From Acidimicrobiia bacterium (lineage in GTDB: Bacteria > Actinomycetota > Acidimicrobiia > Acidimicrobiales > Bin134): DNA of 64,000 bases. Under the pieces are notes generated by a model that made no database searches, was not told where the DNA came from, and was given only the letters and a program-made list of their open reading frames with translations. A program made the position numbers and the translations under genes. Where the stretch lies: NCBI GenBank assembly GCA_022819825.1, contig JAJEGM010000020.1, positions 1 through 64,000 on the forward strand, in the 5' to 3' direction. This document shows, one piece after another, positions 15,464 through 23,217 of the stretch; positions within the stretch are counted from its first letter, which is position 1, and each line of letters begins with the position of its first letter.

Positions 15464-18223
15464 TCACAAGAGACTGTCTTGCACAGGGGCCGCAGAAGCA
15501 GCGGCCGTCGCATCGGCCCCGGATCGGAGGCTGGGCCAGGCGGTGATGAGGCCGTTGTAGGCTCCGGCCTCGGCCGCCCATCCCTTGTCGTTGGCCTTCT
15601 GGTAGAGCAGGTAGGCCAGTTGGCGGGCCCGTTCGCCGTAGCCGCCCAGGGTGTGCAATAGCTCAGCCGCCTCTGATTCCGACCGCTCCAAAGCGGCGAT
15701 CAGATGCTGCACCGACTCCCACACCGTGCGCCGAAGATCGTCGACGGGCGAATAGCCCGGCGGAAGCTCCGAGCGCTCATAGAGCCGGAACTTCCCCGCC
15801 CGAGCTTCGCCGATGCCCGACTCCTCGATGCCCGCCAGCGACGTGTTCTTAGCATTAGCCACGCTGTCGGCGTCCCCGGCAGGCCCGGGGTTGAAGCCGA
15901 ACTCGGAGAACCAGGTGAGAGCGAAGCGGGTATCAGAATCCAACTCGGCCTCATCCCCATCGAGCACCTCCCCCAGCACATCGTTGATGATCGCCAGCGC
16001 CGCCGACACCGGCATCGACGACCCATCCGCCTCCACCACCTTGGCATACCGCGAAAACACCTTGATCCCCGGCCCGATGGTTGACTGCGCCATGTCGACA
16101 GGGGCGATATTGCCCGACTGGAGAACCCGCACCGCTTCCGGCAACTCGGCACGGAGCGCTGCGATGAGCTCACCACGAGTAGCCAAGGATGCTGACGCGG
16201 CACGAGGACGGCAAGCGAGAACAATCGAAGACGCGAGGGCATTGGCCTTTGAAGCAAGCAAGCGATTGCCCAATTCCGTCCGCATCGGCCAGGTGGCCGT
16301 GATCTGCAACCCCGCATCCAGCACAGCCTGAAGGAAAGTATCCCAGCCTGTAGTCCTGATCTCGCCCTCTTTGGTCTCAGTGGCCTTGTAGGCGTAGTAG
16401 ATGGTCGATGGCGCTTGAGCATCCTGAGACTCGGCTACTTTCCCCATGAACTCGGCCATCCCCGACTCGAAGTGCTCCTGTGCCTGCTCCTTTGACCCGG
16501 CCCGATAGCGATTGGCCACCAACTCCTCGGCCTTCGGCGTCAACAGCGTGGAGCACTCATCGGGCCAAACCCCTGAGAGGTTTCTGCGTAGCCACACGTA
16601 GAAGAAGTCAGACAAATCCGCGTACGAGATGTTGTCGTAGTAGGGCGGATCAGTGGACACAACCGACCCGGCACACTCCCGCACACGAGCCCGAGCATCT
16701 CGCTGAGCAACCTCGCCAATGCCGATTGCGGGAAGTCGCTCCAACGCGCGCGCAAGACTCCCAAGGGAAGTCCGGAAGTCGCCTCCGGCGTCATTGAATA
16801 CATTGTTCTCCGCGAAGTCCCAGGTCATTGCGATGGCTTGACGGCTGAACAGATTTCGTACCTGCGTTCTAGACGATTCCCACCGGCAGAAGGCATTGCA
16901 CATGTCGGCAAGCCTGCTTATTCCCAATGCCAGGTAGGTGACCACCGCCTCTGCATACGCTGATGCTCCTTTCCCTCTGTCGCACAGCCGATCATCAGCG
17001 GCCATGCCAGAGGCGAGAGCATCCACCGCCACCCGTTTCCGAGCCTCGGGGAGAAGGTCGGAGTACGTAGTCAGGGCTACAAGCTGTCTCGGCGTAAACA
17101 ACTTCCACCACTCATCGAGCCCGTAAATGGTGATCCAAATGTTCCGGGGATCAAGCGCTACACCAGCGCTCGGCTCGTGAATCGGGGTTTCAATCTCCGC
17201 AGCAGAAACGTCATCTCCGGCAATAGAGCAATATTTCCTGCCGTCAGCGCCCTCGGCCACAACGGCCATCATCTGCTGGCCCATGCGACCGGCCCGGCTC
17301 TCGGATTTGATGTAGTCCCCGGAGATGGCCGCTCCGGTGGCGATGCAGGTGCCATTGCCCTTGTTCACGGTCCGCTCATGCGTCGGCTCGCCGCCTTCGC
17401 GGATTTCGTAGCTGATGGTCTGCGCTTGGCAGTCGATGATCGGCTCAATCCAGACCTTGGGCTTGCCTGGCCGCTTCGCTAGCGTCCACGACGCCACCAG
17501 CGGCACATGTCCCGACCAACTCGGATCAGGCGACTCCACCGTCCTTGCCCATATCCAGGCAATCGGTGTCAACTTCTCCCCGTTCGGACCAGTCGCATCC
17601 GGGTACAGGTGCCCAATCCGCCGCTCAGCCTCGTCGCGCATCCACCGCCCATAAGCCTCCACGTCCGCAGCCAACCCCTGCGCCCGCTCCCAAGTGCTGA
17701 GCGACTTGTCGATATCCGGATGTACCGGCGGCATCCCAGCAAAGCGGGGCGGTATCTCGATCATCGCCTTGTTGATCAGCACCGCCACCGGATTCAAGTC
17801 GCCCGCCAACGCCTTCAACCCCAGCCGCTGCGCCTCCAGCGGAATCGCCCCACCCCCCGCAAACGGATCGAGTATCGGCGGCGCCCCGTCAGGAAAGCAG
17901 CGGTCGATCTCCGCCCGCGCCTCGGCTAACACCTCAGGATTATTGGAGTTCTCCCACTTCACCAGCCGCTCCAAGACGCCAAACAGCCGCTGCCGCTCCG
18001 CCTCCTGCTCCTCTGGCGTCAGCGACTCATCCCCCGATGGATCATCCACCAACGACGCCCAAATCACCGCCCGAGCCGCCGCCAACGGCCGCCGAGCCCA
18101 CCACAAATGCAACGTAGAAGGATGCCCATGCCGAATCGACTTCTCCCGCGCCGCCTCCGCATTGATCGCCGCCAAAGGCAACGCCACCTCAATCAGCTTC
18201 GGCCTGTATCCCCCATCACTCAC
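15464..18223 (-). CDS. DUF1156 DNA adenine methylase of the defence system
   Basis: A 919-residue DUF1156-family N6-adenine methyltransferase. The N-terminus carries the hallmark HPSTLHLWWARRP (WWARRP at 41-46). SAM-binding DPFAGGG lies at 119-125 and catalytic DPPYYDN at 525-531; the insert between them (about 200-430) may recognise DNA. The start is GTG at 18223, 8 nt after a TAGCGT -10 box. In other genomes this family sits next to DUF499 ATPases, as here, except that a toxin-antitoxin pair on the opposite strand now separates them. It probably methylates host DNA to mark self; target sequence unknown. Confidence 0.9.
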   Translation of the reverse strand: MSDGGYRPKLIEVALPLAAINAEAAREKSIRHGHPSTLHLWWARRPLAAARAVIWASLVDDPSGDESLTPEEQEAERQRLFGVLERLVKWENSNNPEVLAEARAEIDRCFPDGAPPILDPFAGGGAIPLEAQRLGLKALAGDLNPVAVLINKAMIEIPPRFAGMPPVHPDIDKSLSTWERAQGLAADVEAYGRWMRDEAERRIGHLYPDATGPNGEKLTPIAWIWARTVESPDPSWSGHVPLVASWTLAKRPGKPKVWIEPIIDCQAQTISYEIREGGEPTHERTVNKGNGTCIATGAAISGDYIKSESRAGRMGQQMMAVVAEGADGRKYCSIAGDDVSAAEIETPIHEPSAGVALDPRNIWITIYGLDEWWKLFTPRQLVALTTYSDLLPEARKRVAVDALASGMAADDRLCDRGKGASAYAEAVVTYLALGISRLADMCNAFCRWESSRTQVRNLFSRQAIAMTWDFAENNVFNDAGGDFRTSLGSLARALERLPAIGIGEVAQRDARARVRECAGSVVSTDPPYYDNISYADLSDFFYVWLRRNLSGVWPDECSTLLTPKAEELVANRYRAGSKEQAQEHFESGMAEFMGKVAESQDAQAPSTIYYAYKATETKEGEIRTTGWDTFLQAVLDAGLQITATWPMRTELGNRLLASKANALASSIVLACRPRAASASLATRGELIAALRAELPEAVRVLQSGNIAPVDMAQSTIGPGIKVFSRYAKVVEADGSSMPVSAALAIINDVLGEVLDGDEAELDSDTRFALTWFSEFGFNPGPAGDADSVANAKNTSLAGIEESGIGEARAGKFRLYERSELPPGYSPVDDLRRTVWESVQHLIAALERSESEAAELLHTLGGYGERARQLAYLLYQKANDKGWAAEAGAYNGLITAWPSLRSGADATAAASAAPVQDSLL

Positions 18224-18231
18224 AGCGAGCC

Positions 18232-18237
18232 ACGCTA
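18232..18237 (-). promoter_or_regulatory. -10 box TAGCGT of the DUF1156 gene
   Basis: TAGCGT followed by GGC lies 8 nt before the GTG at 18223. The same TAGCGTGGC string precedes the helicase and the LivG-type gene. It gives the methylase its own promoter apart from the Argonaute operon upstream. Confidence 0.5.
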
Positions 18238-18317
18238 GTTCGTGCCCAGCGCGCTGACCCCGGCAGTAACCGTACTTGGTGAGTCAGCGGTAGAAGGGTG
18301 CAGCACTCCCCGGAGGC

Positions 18318-19769
18318 TCACATGAACATGCGATAGGGGTAGACGCTTCGAGGAAGGTCAGGCACATTTGCGATGATCCGGGCGAGGCGCTGCGAATAGC
18401 GAATCGTGACTGGGATTGGGTCGTACAACGCGTCGTTGTTCCAATCCATCTTCGTGAGAGCTAGGAGTTCGGACGCGATAACTTCAAGGGGTCCGCGACC
18501 CATCTGCCTGGTGAAGATCAAGGGAGATGGAATGCTCTTGCCTCCCTGGAAGAAGCTACCCCCTCGTTGCGCTACGGAGGGGGCATTTCCCGCTATCCAG
18601 AGCAGTGCTGAAGTCCCCGAAAGGGGGACCATCGTCCCGCGATGCACAGGATACCCATCAGGTTGGCTCTTGCTTCCTTGACTCCGCGGTGCCTGAAGCC
18701 AAACTCCCCGCCACTTCACATCCGTGGTTACCTTCACACATTCGACTTCTTTCACGGCGGCCAGTGCGTCGGAAACGCCTGCAAGCTCTTGTTCCTTGAA
18801 GTCCGTCGTCTTGTGTACTGCCACTCGCTGCGGTACCTGACCACCGTTACGGCGTCTATAGAGGTCTAGGCTTCTTGCCAAGACAGCACGCATGTCCGAT
18901 CGGCTGAGATATGGATTCCGTCGAGCGTCCTCGGAATTGTCGAGAGGGTCGCGGGCGTCGTATGCCACGAACTGCATGCCACCGCCGTCCGCATCGAAGA
19001 GCTGGGAGCAGCAGGTTATGAATCTGGCTTCCTGTGGGTTGCCTCGGAGGGCATAGGCAAGTCCTATGTATGCACTCTCGGAGGGAATCCCTGAAAGTGG
19101 AGCTAATCGCCACGGCGTCCCTCCGGCCTTGACATAGATGGCGATAGCCAGCCGCCATGAAAGAGATGCCACATAGCGAAAGTCAAACGTGCGATCGTTG
19201 ATGACTTGCGTAGGCATCGACAACTCAGCGCCTATCGACTTCAACTCGTCGTGGGCGTCAAAGCCTTCCCCATGGAGCCCGGGCCCCCAGCCATCAGGCA
19301 GGTGGACGACCGCAACATCGAACTGGTCGCGAACTCCTGCTAATTGCCGCAGCCGCTCTGAGATTGTTCGTCGGACTCGCTCATGCGGGGCTCCGTCTCC
19401 TAGTTCATCTAAACGAGAAGGCCAGTCCAGCCGCGTGCATTCTGGGCCCGGCACAAGAGGGACGCCAAAGAGCGACTCAAATCCAGGAAACTGAGGGACG
19501 TAATCGCGACGATCCGAGGGCGGCAGAGTCTGCCTAAGATTGCCGAGCACCTTTCTGCGCCCCTCTCTACCTGACTCGGGGCCCACAATGGCGACCCGCA
19601 CCGAGTCGGAATAAGTGGCCAGAGAGTTCTTGCTATATGGCCCGTACGTCGCCAGACCCCTGAGAGGGTGGGTGTCGACTTCAGATGGATCCGCCGACGA
19701 AAACGATAGGAACGGCTCTTCCAGTGGGGTATAGGGGGCCAGCAGTCCTGGGCGGGCTGTTGCGCTCAT
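18318..19769 (-). CDS. Short prokaryotic Argonaute (MID-PIWI)
   Basis: A 483-residue short pAgo, near the usual 450-500. The MID part reads WRLAIAIYVKAGGTPWRLAP, followed by the PIWI start YIGLAYALRG, the middle RVAVHKTTDFKEQEL and the typical ending IPVTIRYSQRLARIIANVPDL. The usual catalytic acids are absent (the first site is LAYAL, the second HKTTDF), so it should be a guide-binding but non-cleaving Argonaute, as all short pAgos are. The start is ATG at 19769, overlapping the SIR2-APAZ stop as ATGA. With that partner it forms a SPARSA-type complex in which guide-target pairing switches on NAD+ breakdown. Confidence 0.9.
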   Translation of the reverse strand: MSATARPGLLAPYTPLEEPFLSFSSADPSEVDTHPLRGLATYGPYSKNSLATYSDSVRVAIVGPESGREGRRKVLGNLRQTLPPSDRRDYVPQFPGFESLFGVPLVPGPECTRLDWPSRLDELGDGAPHERVRRTISERLRQLAGVRDQFDVAVVHLPDGWGPGLHGEGFDAHDELKSIGAELSMPTQVINDRTFDFRYVASLSWRLAIAIYVKAGGTPWRLAPLSGIPSESAYIGLAYALRGNPQEARFITCCSQLFDADGGGMQFVAYDARDPLDNSEDARRNPYLSRSDMRAVLARSLDLYRRRNGGQVPQRVAVHKTTDFKEQELAGVSDALAAVKEVECVKVTTDVKWRGVWLQAPRSQGSKSQPDGYPVHRGTMVPLSGTSALLWIAGNAPSVAQRGGSFFQGGKSIPSPLIFTRQMGRGPLEVIASELLALTKMDWNNDALYDPIPVTIRYSQRLARIIANVPDLPRSVYPYRMFM

Positions 19770-21625
19770 TCTCGGCTCCTTGCCGATGCCTGAGCCGGGC
19801 TGCTCCAAGCCGTTGTCCAAGAGAGGCGAAAAGTCCCGTTGAAGCCTTCGCATTCGAAATAGTGGGTCAACAGCTCAGTTTCAGATTCGGGAGCGACGAA
19901 TTCCGCCCAAGCAGCGATAATTCTGTTCCACGTTGGGTTGTAGCGTTGCGCCCATCGCTCTCGCCGCCAGTCGGTCGCAATGATCTTTGGGCTTGTTCCT
20001 GGATCGGTCGAGCTTGGGGATCTAGCCAGATCGTTCGAAGACGACTCAACGTCTTCAATCCGAGGAAGATCAATCCATGTATAGGGCTCGTAGACAAACC
20101 ACCAACGACTATCCCATTGTTCGAGCCGCACGCGGATAGCTTCAGAAAAGGGTTGATTGATCTCTGGTGCGACACCTACCAGTGCTGATCCATACGCCTG
20201 CTGCAAGCCGTCCAATTGCTCTTCATGGCGTTGCACAACGTGATCGGCTTGCCTGTCCGTTGGCGGCTGAACGACAACCGCGTGCCCTCGACCCCGCAAG
20301 ACCGGCCGCAATGGTCTGCGTCGCGCAATTGCTTTTGTAAACGCATCGTAGATGAGGCCACGGTCGATCGAGTCTTGCGCGGGGTTGAGAGGCACTCTTC
20401 CGCCCAGTTCGCCTCCAACAGATGCGAATGCCTGTTCGAGGTCCCGGTCCGCCCCGAAAGCAACCAGCGTCCTCCCACGTGACGCCACAGTCGCCCACAC
20501 TTCAGCTTCTTTGACGAGTTTTCGAGCTTCTCTGGTCGAGAGAGACCCGCTCAAGACGATTTCTCTGGCTTCGCGTGGTAGCTCAAGCACCTCGAGCGCT
20601 GAGCATCGCAGAGCTGGGAAGGTTGCAGCTCTGACCCTTGGAAGAGTTACTGGCTGGATGATGGGACGTGGTTGCACCTCGCGTATGTGCTCAAGAAGAG
20701 GGACCTCCATAGACACTTGCCGCTCTATGTCACCAGCAAGCTCATCAAAGTTCTCAGAATCGACAATGCGGACCTCGATGCCCGATTCCCCTGCCCGTTG
20801 CAGCAACTCTTGGACCCTCGGGAGGAGTTGCTCATTTGGTCGAGACACCCACCAAAGGCCAGAGGGCATGGCTCCCTCGATGGCCACAACCTCATCTAGG
20901 GCATCCATGACCGAATCGTCACGACCGCTATAGCCAGCAACGACGAGTCCGAATCGAGTAAGGGCCTGGACGAACACCCTCCTCAGCCGTTCGTCCTGAA
21001 CCTGGAGTTCTTGAGCAGTGTTCTTCAGGTGCTCAGATTGATAGTCGCCATGCAACTTCACCAGCAGGGGCCAATCATCCTCACTGATGCACCGCTCCCC
21101 TCGTTCGATTGAGTCCAGCGCACTCACGGTTAGATGTGATCGCTTCTCCGGCGGAAGCAGATCATCAGTGATGACAGTGGCCCGCTTGATGAGGTCGTCA
21201 AAGTTCGTGGTGAATAGGCAGTGGATCTGGCCGCTCGAGATCAGACCAGCCAGGACACGGTGACCGAAGGATGGAATTCCTTTCGTCACAGCATTGTCGA
21301 TGTACGAACGACGGTCGCGGGCATCCGGATACGCAGCATCAAATGCCACCGCATATTCGCCTGGGTCACCTTGCGGCGGGAAACCGCGCGCACCGTCGAA
21401 GTGAGACAAGACGCGCTGCTCCCAAATCGGATCGCTTATGTCCACCTCTTGGCGAGAGAGGTTCATATGGTCACAAAACAGGCGAGTCTTGAAATCGGCG
21501 ATCATGTCCACGCCTGTCGGTACGCCCGCAGATGCCGATGTGCCAGCACCAAGCAGCCAGGCAAGTTGGCCGGTTCTCTGGCCAAATGAGCGAGCAAAGG
21601 CATCGGATGTGACGCGGTCAACCAT
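19766..21625 (-). CDS. SIR2-APAZ effector of a SPARSA system
   Basis: A 619-residue protein. The N-terminal SIR2-like NADase domain (about 1-280) has LLGAGTSASAGVP (residues 24-36), FTTNFDDLI and LVKLHGD. The rest is an APAZ domain, recognisable by its ending WRRERWAQRYNPTWNRIIAAW and GFNGTFRLSWTTAWS. The APAZ domain replaces the N and PAZ parts that a short Argonaute lacks and docks on it. Family knowledge: such complexes degrade NAD+ when invading nucleic acid is detected, which kills or arrests the infected cell. The start is ATG at 21625 with GGAG 6 nt upstream; the frame continues further without support. Confidence 0.92.
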   Translation of the reverse strand: MVDRVTSDAFARSFGQRTGQLAWLLGAGTSASAGVPTGVDMIADFKTRLFCDHMNLSRQEVDISDPIWEQRVLSHFDGARGFPPQGDPGEYAVAFDAAYPDARDRRSYIDNAVTKGIPSFGHRVLAGLISSGQIHCLFTTNFDDLIKRATVITDDLLPPEKRSHLTVSALDSIERGERCISEDDWPLLVKLHGDYQSEHLKNTAQELQVQDERLRRVFVQALTRFGLVVAGYSGRDDSVMDALDEVVAIEGAMPSGLWWVSRPNEQLLPRVQELLQRAGESGIEVRIVDSENFDELAGDIERQVSMEVPLLEHIREVQPRPIIQPVTLPRVRAATFPALRCSALEVLELPREAREIVLSGSLSTREARKLVKEAEVWATVASRGRTLVAFGADRDLEQAFASVGGELGGRVPLNPAQDSIDRGLIYDAFTKAIARRRPLRPVLRGRGHAVVVQPPTDRQADHVVQRHEEQLDGLQQAYGSALVGVAPEINQPFSEAIRVRLEQWDSRWWFVYEPYTWIDLPRIEDVESSSNDLARSPSSTDPGTSPKIIATDWRRERWAQRYNPTWNRIIAAWAEFVAPESETELLTHYFECEGFNGTFRLSWTTAWSSPAQASARSRE

Positions 21626-21984
21626 GATCGACTCCAGGCACAGACGCGGATACCCGACACTCAATACGCGGCGATGTGTTGGCATCCAGCCTGCACGAAC
21701 TCATGAGGGATGCTCCATGACCGTCTGGATGAAGTCGAGAAGTGCTCATGAGCTGGACACCGTCCTGTAATTACGGTGGCGTACTTTGGGGTGCCCACCA
21801 TACCCGGTCGGCGACGACAGAACCACCGGTTTCAGCAGAACCCCTGCTGTGGCCCTACATGGGGCGAACCTTGTTGGCGAGCACGAGGGCGCAGTCGTGC
21901 TCTGCGAGCTTTTGGTGCAACGCCGACAGATTATTGAGGGATCGCCGCTTGGGATCAACGGAGTCGAGAGCGAACCCCCGAGGC
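21626..21984. other. Non-coding leader between VapBC45-like and SPARSA genes
   Basis: No gene can be supported over these 359 bases. On the minus strand a short open frame ending at 21855 (21855-22079) has fairly GC-rich third positions near its end (LNNLSALHQKLAEHDCALVL) and could be a remnant. It overlaps the PIN-like gene for half its length and I do not recognise it. The stretch must hold the SPARSA promoter; no clear -35/-10 pair stands out. Confidence 0.4.
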
Positions 21985-22386
21985 TCAGAGAGGGCGGCGT
22001 TGGATGCCGTTAGCGTGGACTGCGTAGAAGAAGGGTCCTGGTTGGGCGCATGCCCTTGTGATTGCGTCGAGATTGACAATAAAGCGCCGAGCCATCTCGG
22101 TTGACGGCAGGTTTTGGCGGGTTATGCAGAAGCAGCGAGTGCCGTATCGCCTGATGGCCCAACCCTCTCGGGTTCGGATGCGCCCGTCTTTGGTGAATGC
22201 CACCCAATCGCGGTTGGCCGCAAGTGATAGCCAATCCTCGTCTGCTACATCTTCGTCTTGTGGGATTCCGTAGTGCTCGGCAAGTGTGACCACCCTGAGA
22301 CCTTGGGCGCGCAGAAGGTCGGGAACCTGTCGGCGTCCCAGGCTGCGGTCTAAGAAGATGTCAGGCAGCCCGGCAGGATGTGACAC
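21985..22386 (-). CDS. VapC45-like PIN-fold toxin
   Basis: A 133-residue PIN-like protein. The N-terminus LPDIFLDRSLGRRQVPDLLRAQG has the Asp pair of this branch (D9, D13), and the middle has DEDWLSLAANRDWVAFTKDG with further acids (D51, D60, D67). Length and partner match the Mycobacterium VapC45 type. The start is GTG at 22386, which overlaps the antitoxin gene end by 26 nt; a longer frame exists but runs inside the antitoxin. Expected to be an RNase toxin held inactive by the DUF433 protein. Confidence 0.75.
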   Translation of the reverse strand: MSHPAGLPDIFLDRSLGRRQVPDLLRAQGLRVVTLAEHYGIPQDEDVADEDWLSLAANRDWVAFTKDGRIRTREGWAIRRYGTRCFCITRQNLPSTEMARRFIVNLDAITRACAQPGPFFYAVHANGIQRRPL

Positions 22387-23080
22387 GCAGAACGTCCAGC
22401 AGGTGGTCAACGGGCACACCGAATTCGAGGCTCACACCTTCGAGCGATTCGCCGGCTTGGAAGAGAGCCAATGCATCCTCGACCCGGGCAGCGCCACAGC
22501 TGAAGATCGGGGCCCCAGAGGATCGACGCGGGTCCGCCACCACTGCCCCGTGCAAGTACGGCGGCACTCGAATGAGCTCAGCGAATCCGTCGGTGCCATA
22601 GTCGATGCGATCCAAATACGACGAGATCACTTGATCGAAGACACGCTGGCCGCTGCGGACTACCACCAACTCCATTGCCGCGTGTCCCTCTTCGGAGTCG
22701 CCGCGCCGGTGGCCGTAGTCGTAGAGGATCTCGGCTCCGTCGGTATAGAGCCTCTGAGACGCCAGGGCATGATCGACGCCGATCTCTTTGATCAGCACCT
22801 CCAGCGCAGGGCGAACACGTTGGAGGGGCACTCCCCGCCGCCGGACCGCAGCAACCACCAGCGCCTCCGCCGCGCCGATGAAGGGAATGGACGGCCAGCC
22901 CCTCCCTTGGGGTTCGATCCACGTCACTATCGGCTTGCCGATGATGTTGGGCTTGCCCGTCCTCCGTCGCTGGTACCCCTTGGCCCAAGCGGTCATGGTG
23001 GAGACAGGAACATCAACGATCCGCGCTGCCTCGGCAACCGTGTACAGCGGGTTTTGCATCAGATCCACGTCTAGGAGCAC
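22361..23080 (-). CDS. VapB45-like antitoxin (MerR-like HTH plus DUF433)
   Basis: A 239-residue protein. The N-terminal winged-helix part is YTVAEAARIVDVPVSTMTAWAKG. The C-terminal DUF433 domain includes RVPPYLHGAVVADPRRSSGAPIF and ESLEGVSLEFGVPVDHLLDVLR. DUF433 domains occur in antitoxins paired with PIN-fold toxins. The chosen GTG start follows a strong AGGAGAGGAGG site and gives exactly the length I recall for mycobacterial VapB45 (239 residues), against 259 for the longer frame. It probably represses its own promoter. The 137-bp gap to the helicase (23081-23217) should hold that promoter. Confidence 0.8.
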   Translation of the reverse strand: MLLDVDLMQNPLYTVAEAARIVDVPVSTMTAWAKGYQRRRTGKPNIIGKPIVTWIEPQGRGWPSIPFIGAAEALVVAAVRRRGVPLQRVRPALEVLIKEIGVDHALASQRLYTDGAEILYDYGHRRGDSEEGHAAMELVVVRSGQRVFDQVISSYLDRIDYGTDGFAELIRVPPYLHGAVVADPRRSSGAPIFSCGAARVEDALALFQAGESLEGVSLEFGVPVDHLLDVLRVTSCRAA

Positions 23081-23084
23081 CAAT

Positions 23085-23095
23085 CCTCCTCTCCT
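23085..23095 (-). promoter_or_regulatory. Strong Shine-Dalgarno that sets the VapB45-like start
   Basis: AGGAGAGGAGG on the minus strand lies 4 nt before the GTG at 23080. The alternative ATG at 23140 has no such site. Confidence 0.75.
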
Positions 23096-23217
23096 GATAA
23101 GCGTACCAGCACCGATTCGCTGTGAAGTGAGTGCCTGCATCCATGGGAGTCGAAGCTCACTTAGGATGTGCCGGGTCTTTCCTTTCTGAGCACCCCCAGG
23201 CGCTGGCGAGCTGCTGC

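Noticed and set aside
21855..22079. A 74-residue minus-strand frame ending near the SPARSA leader
   Set aside because: It overlaps the PIN-like toxin gene for half its length, has no recognised domain and no ribosome site; kept only as a possible remnant.
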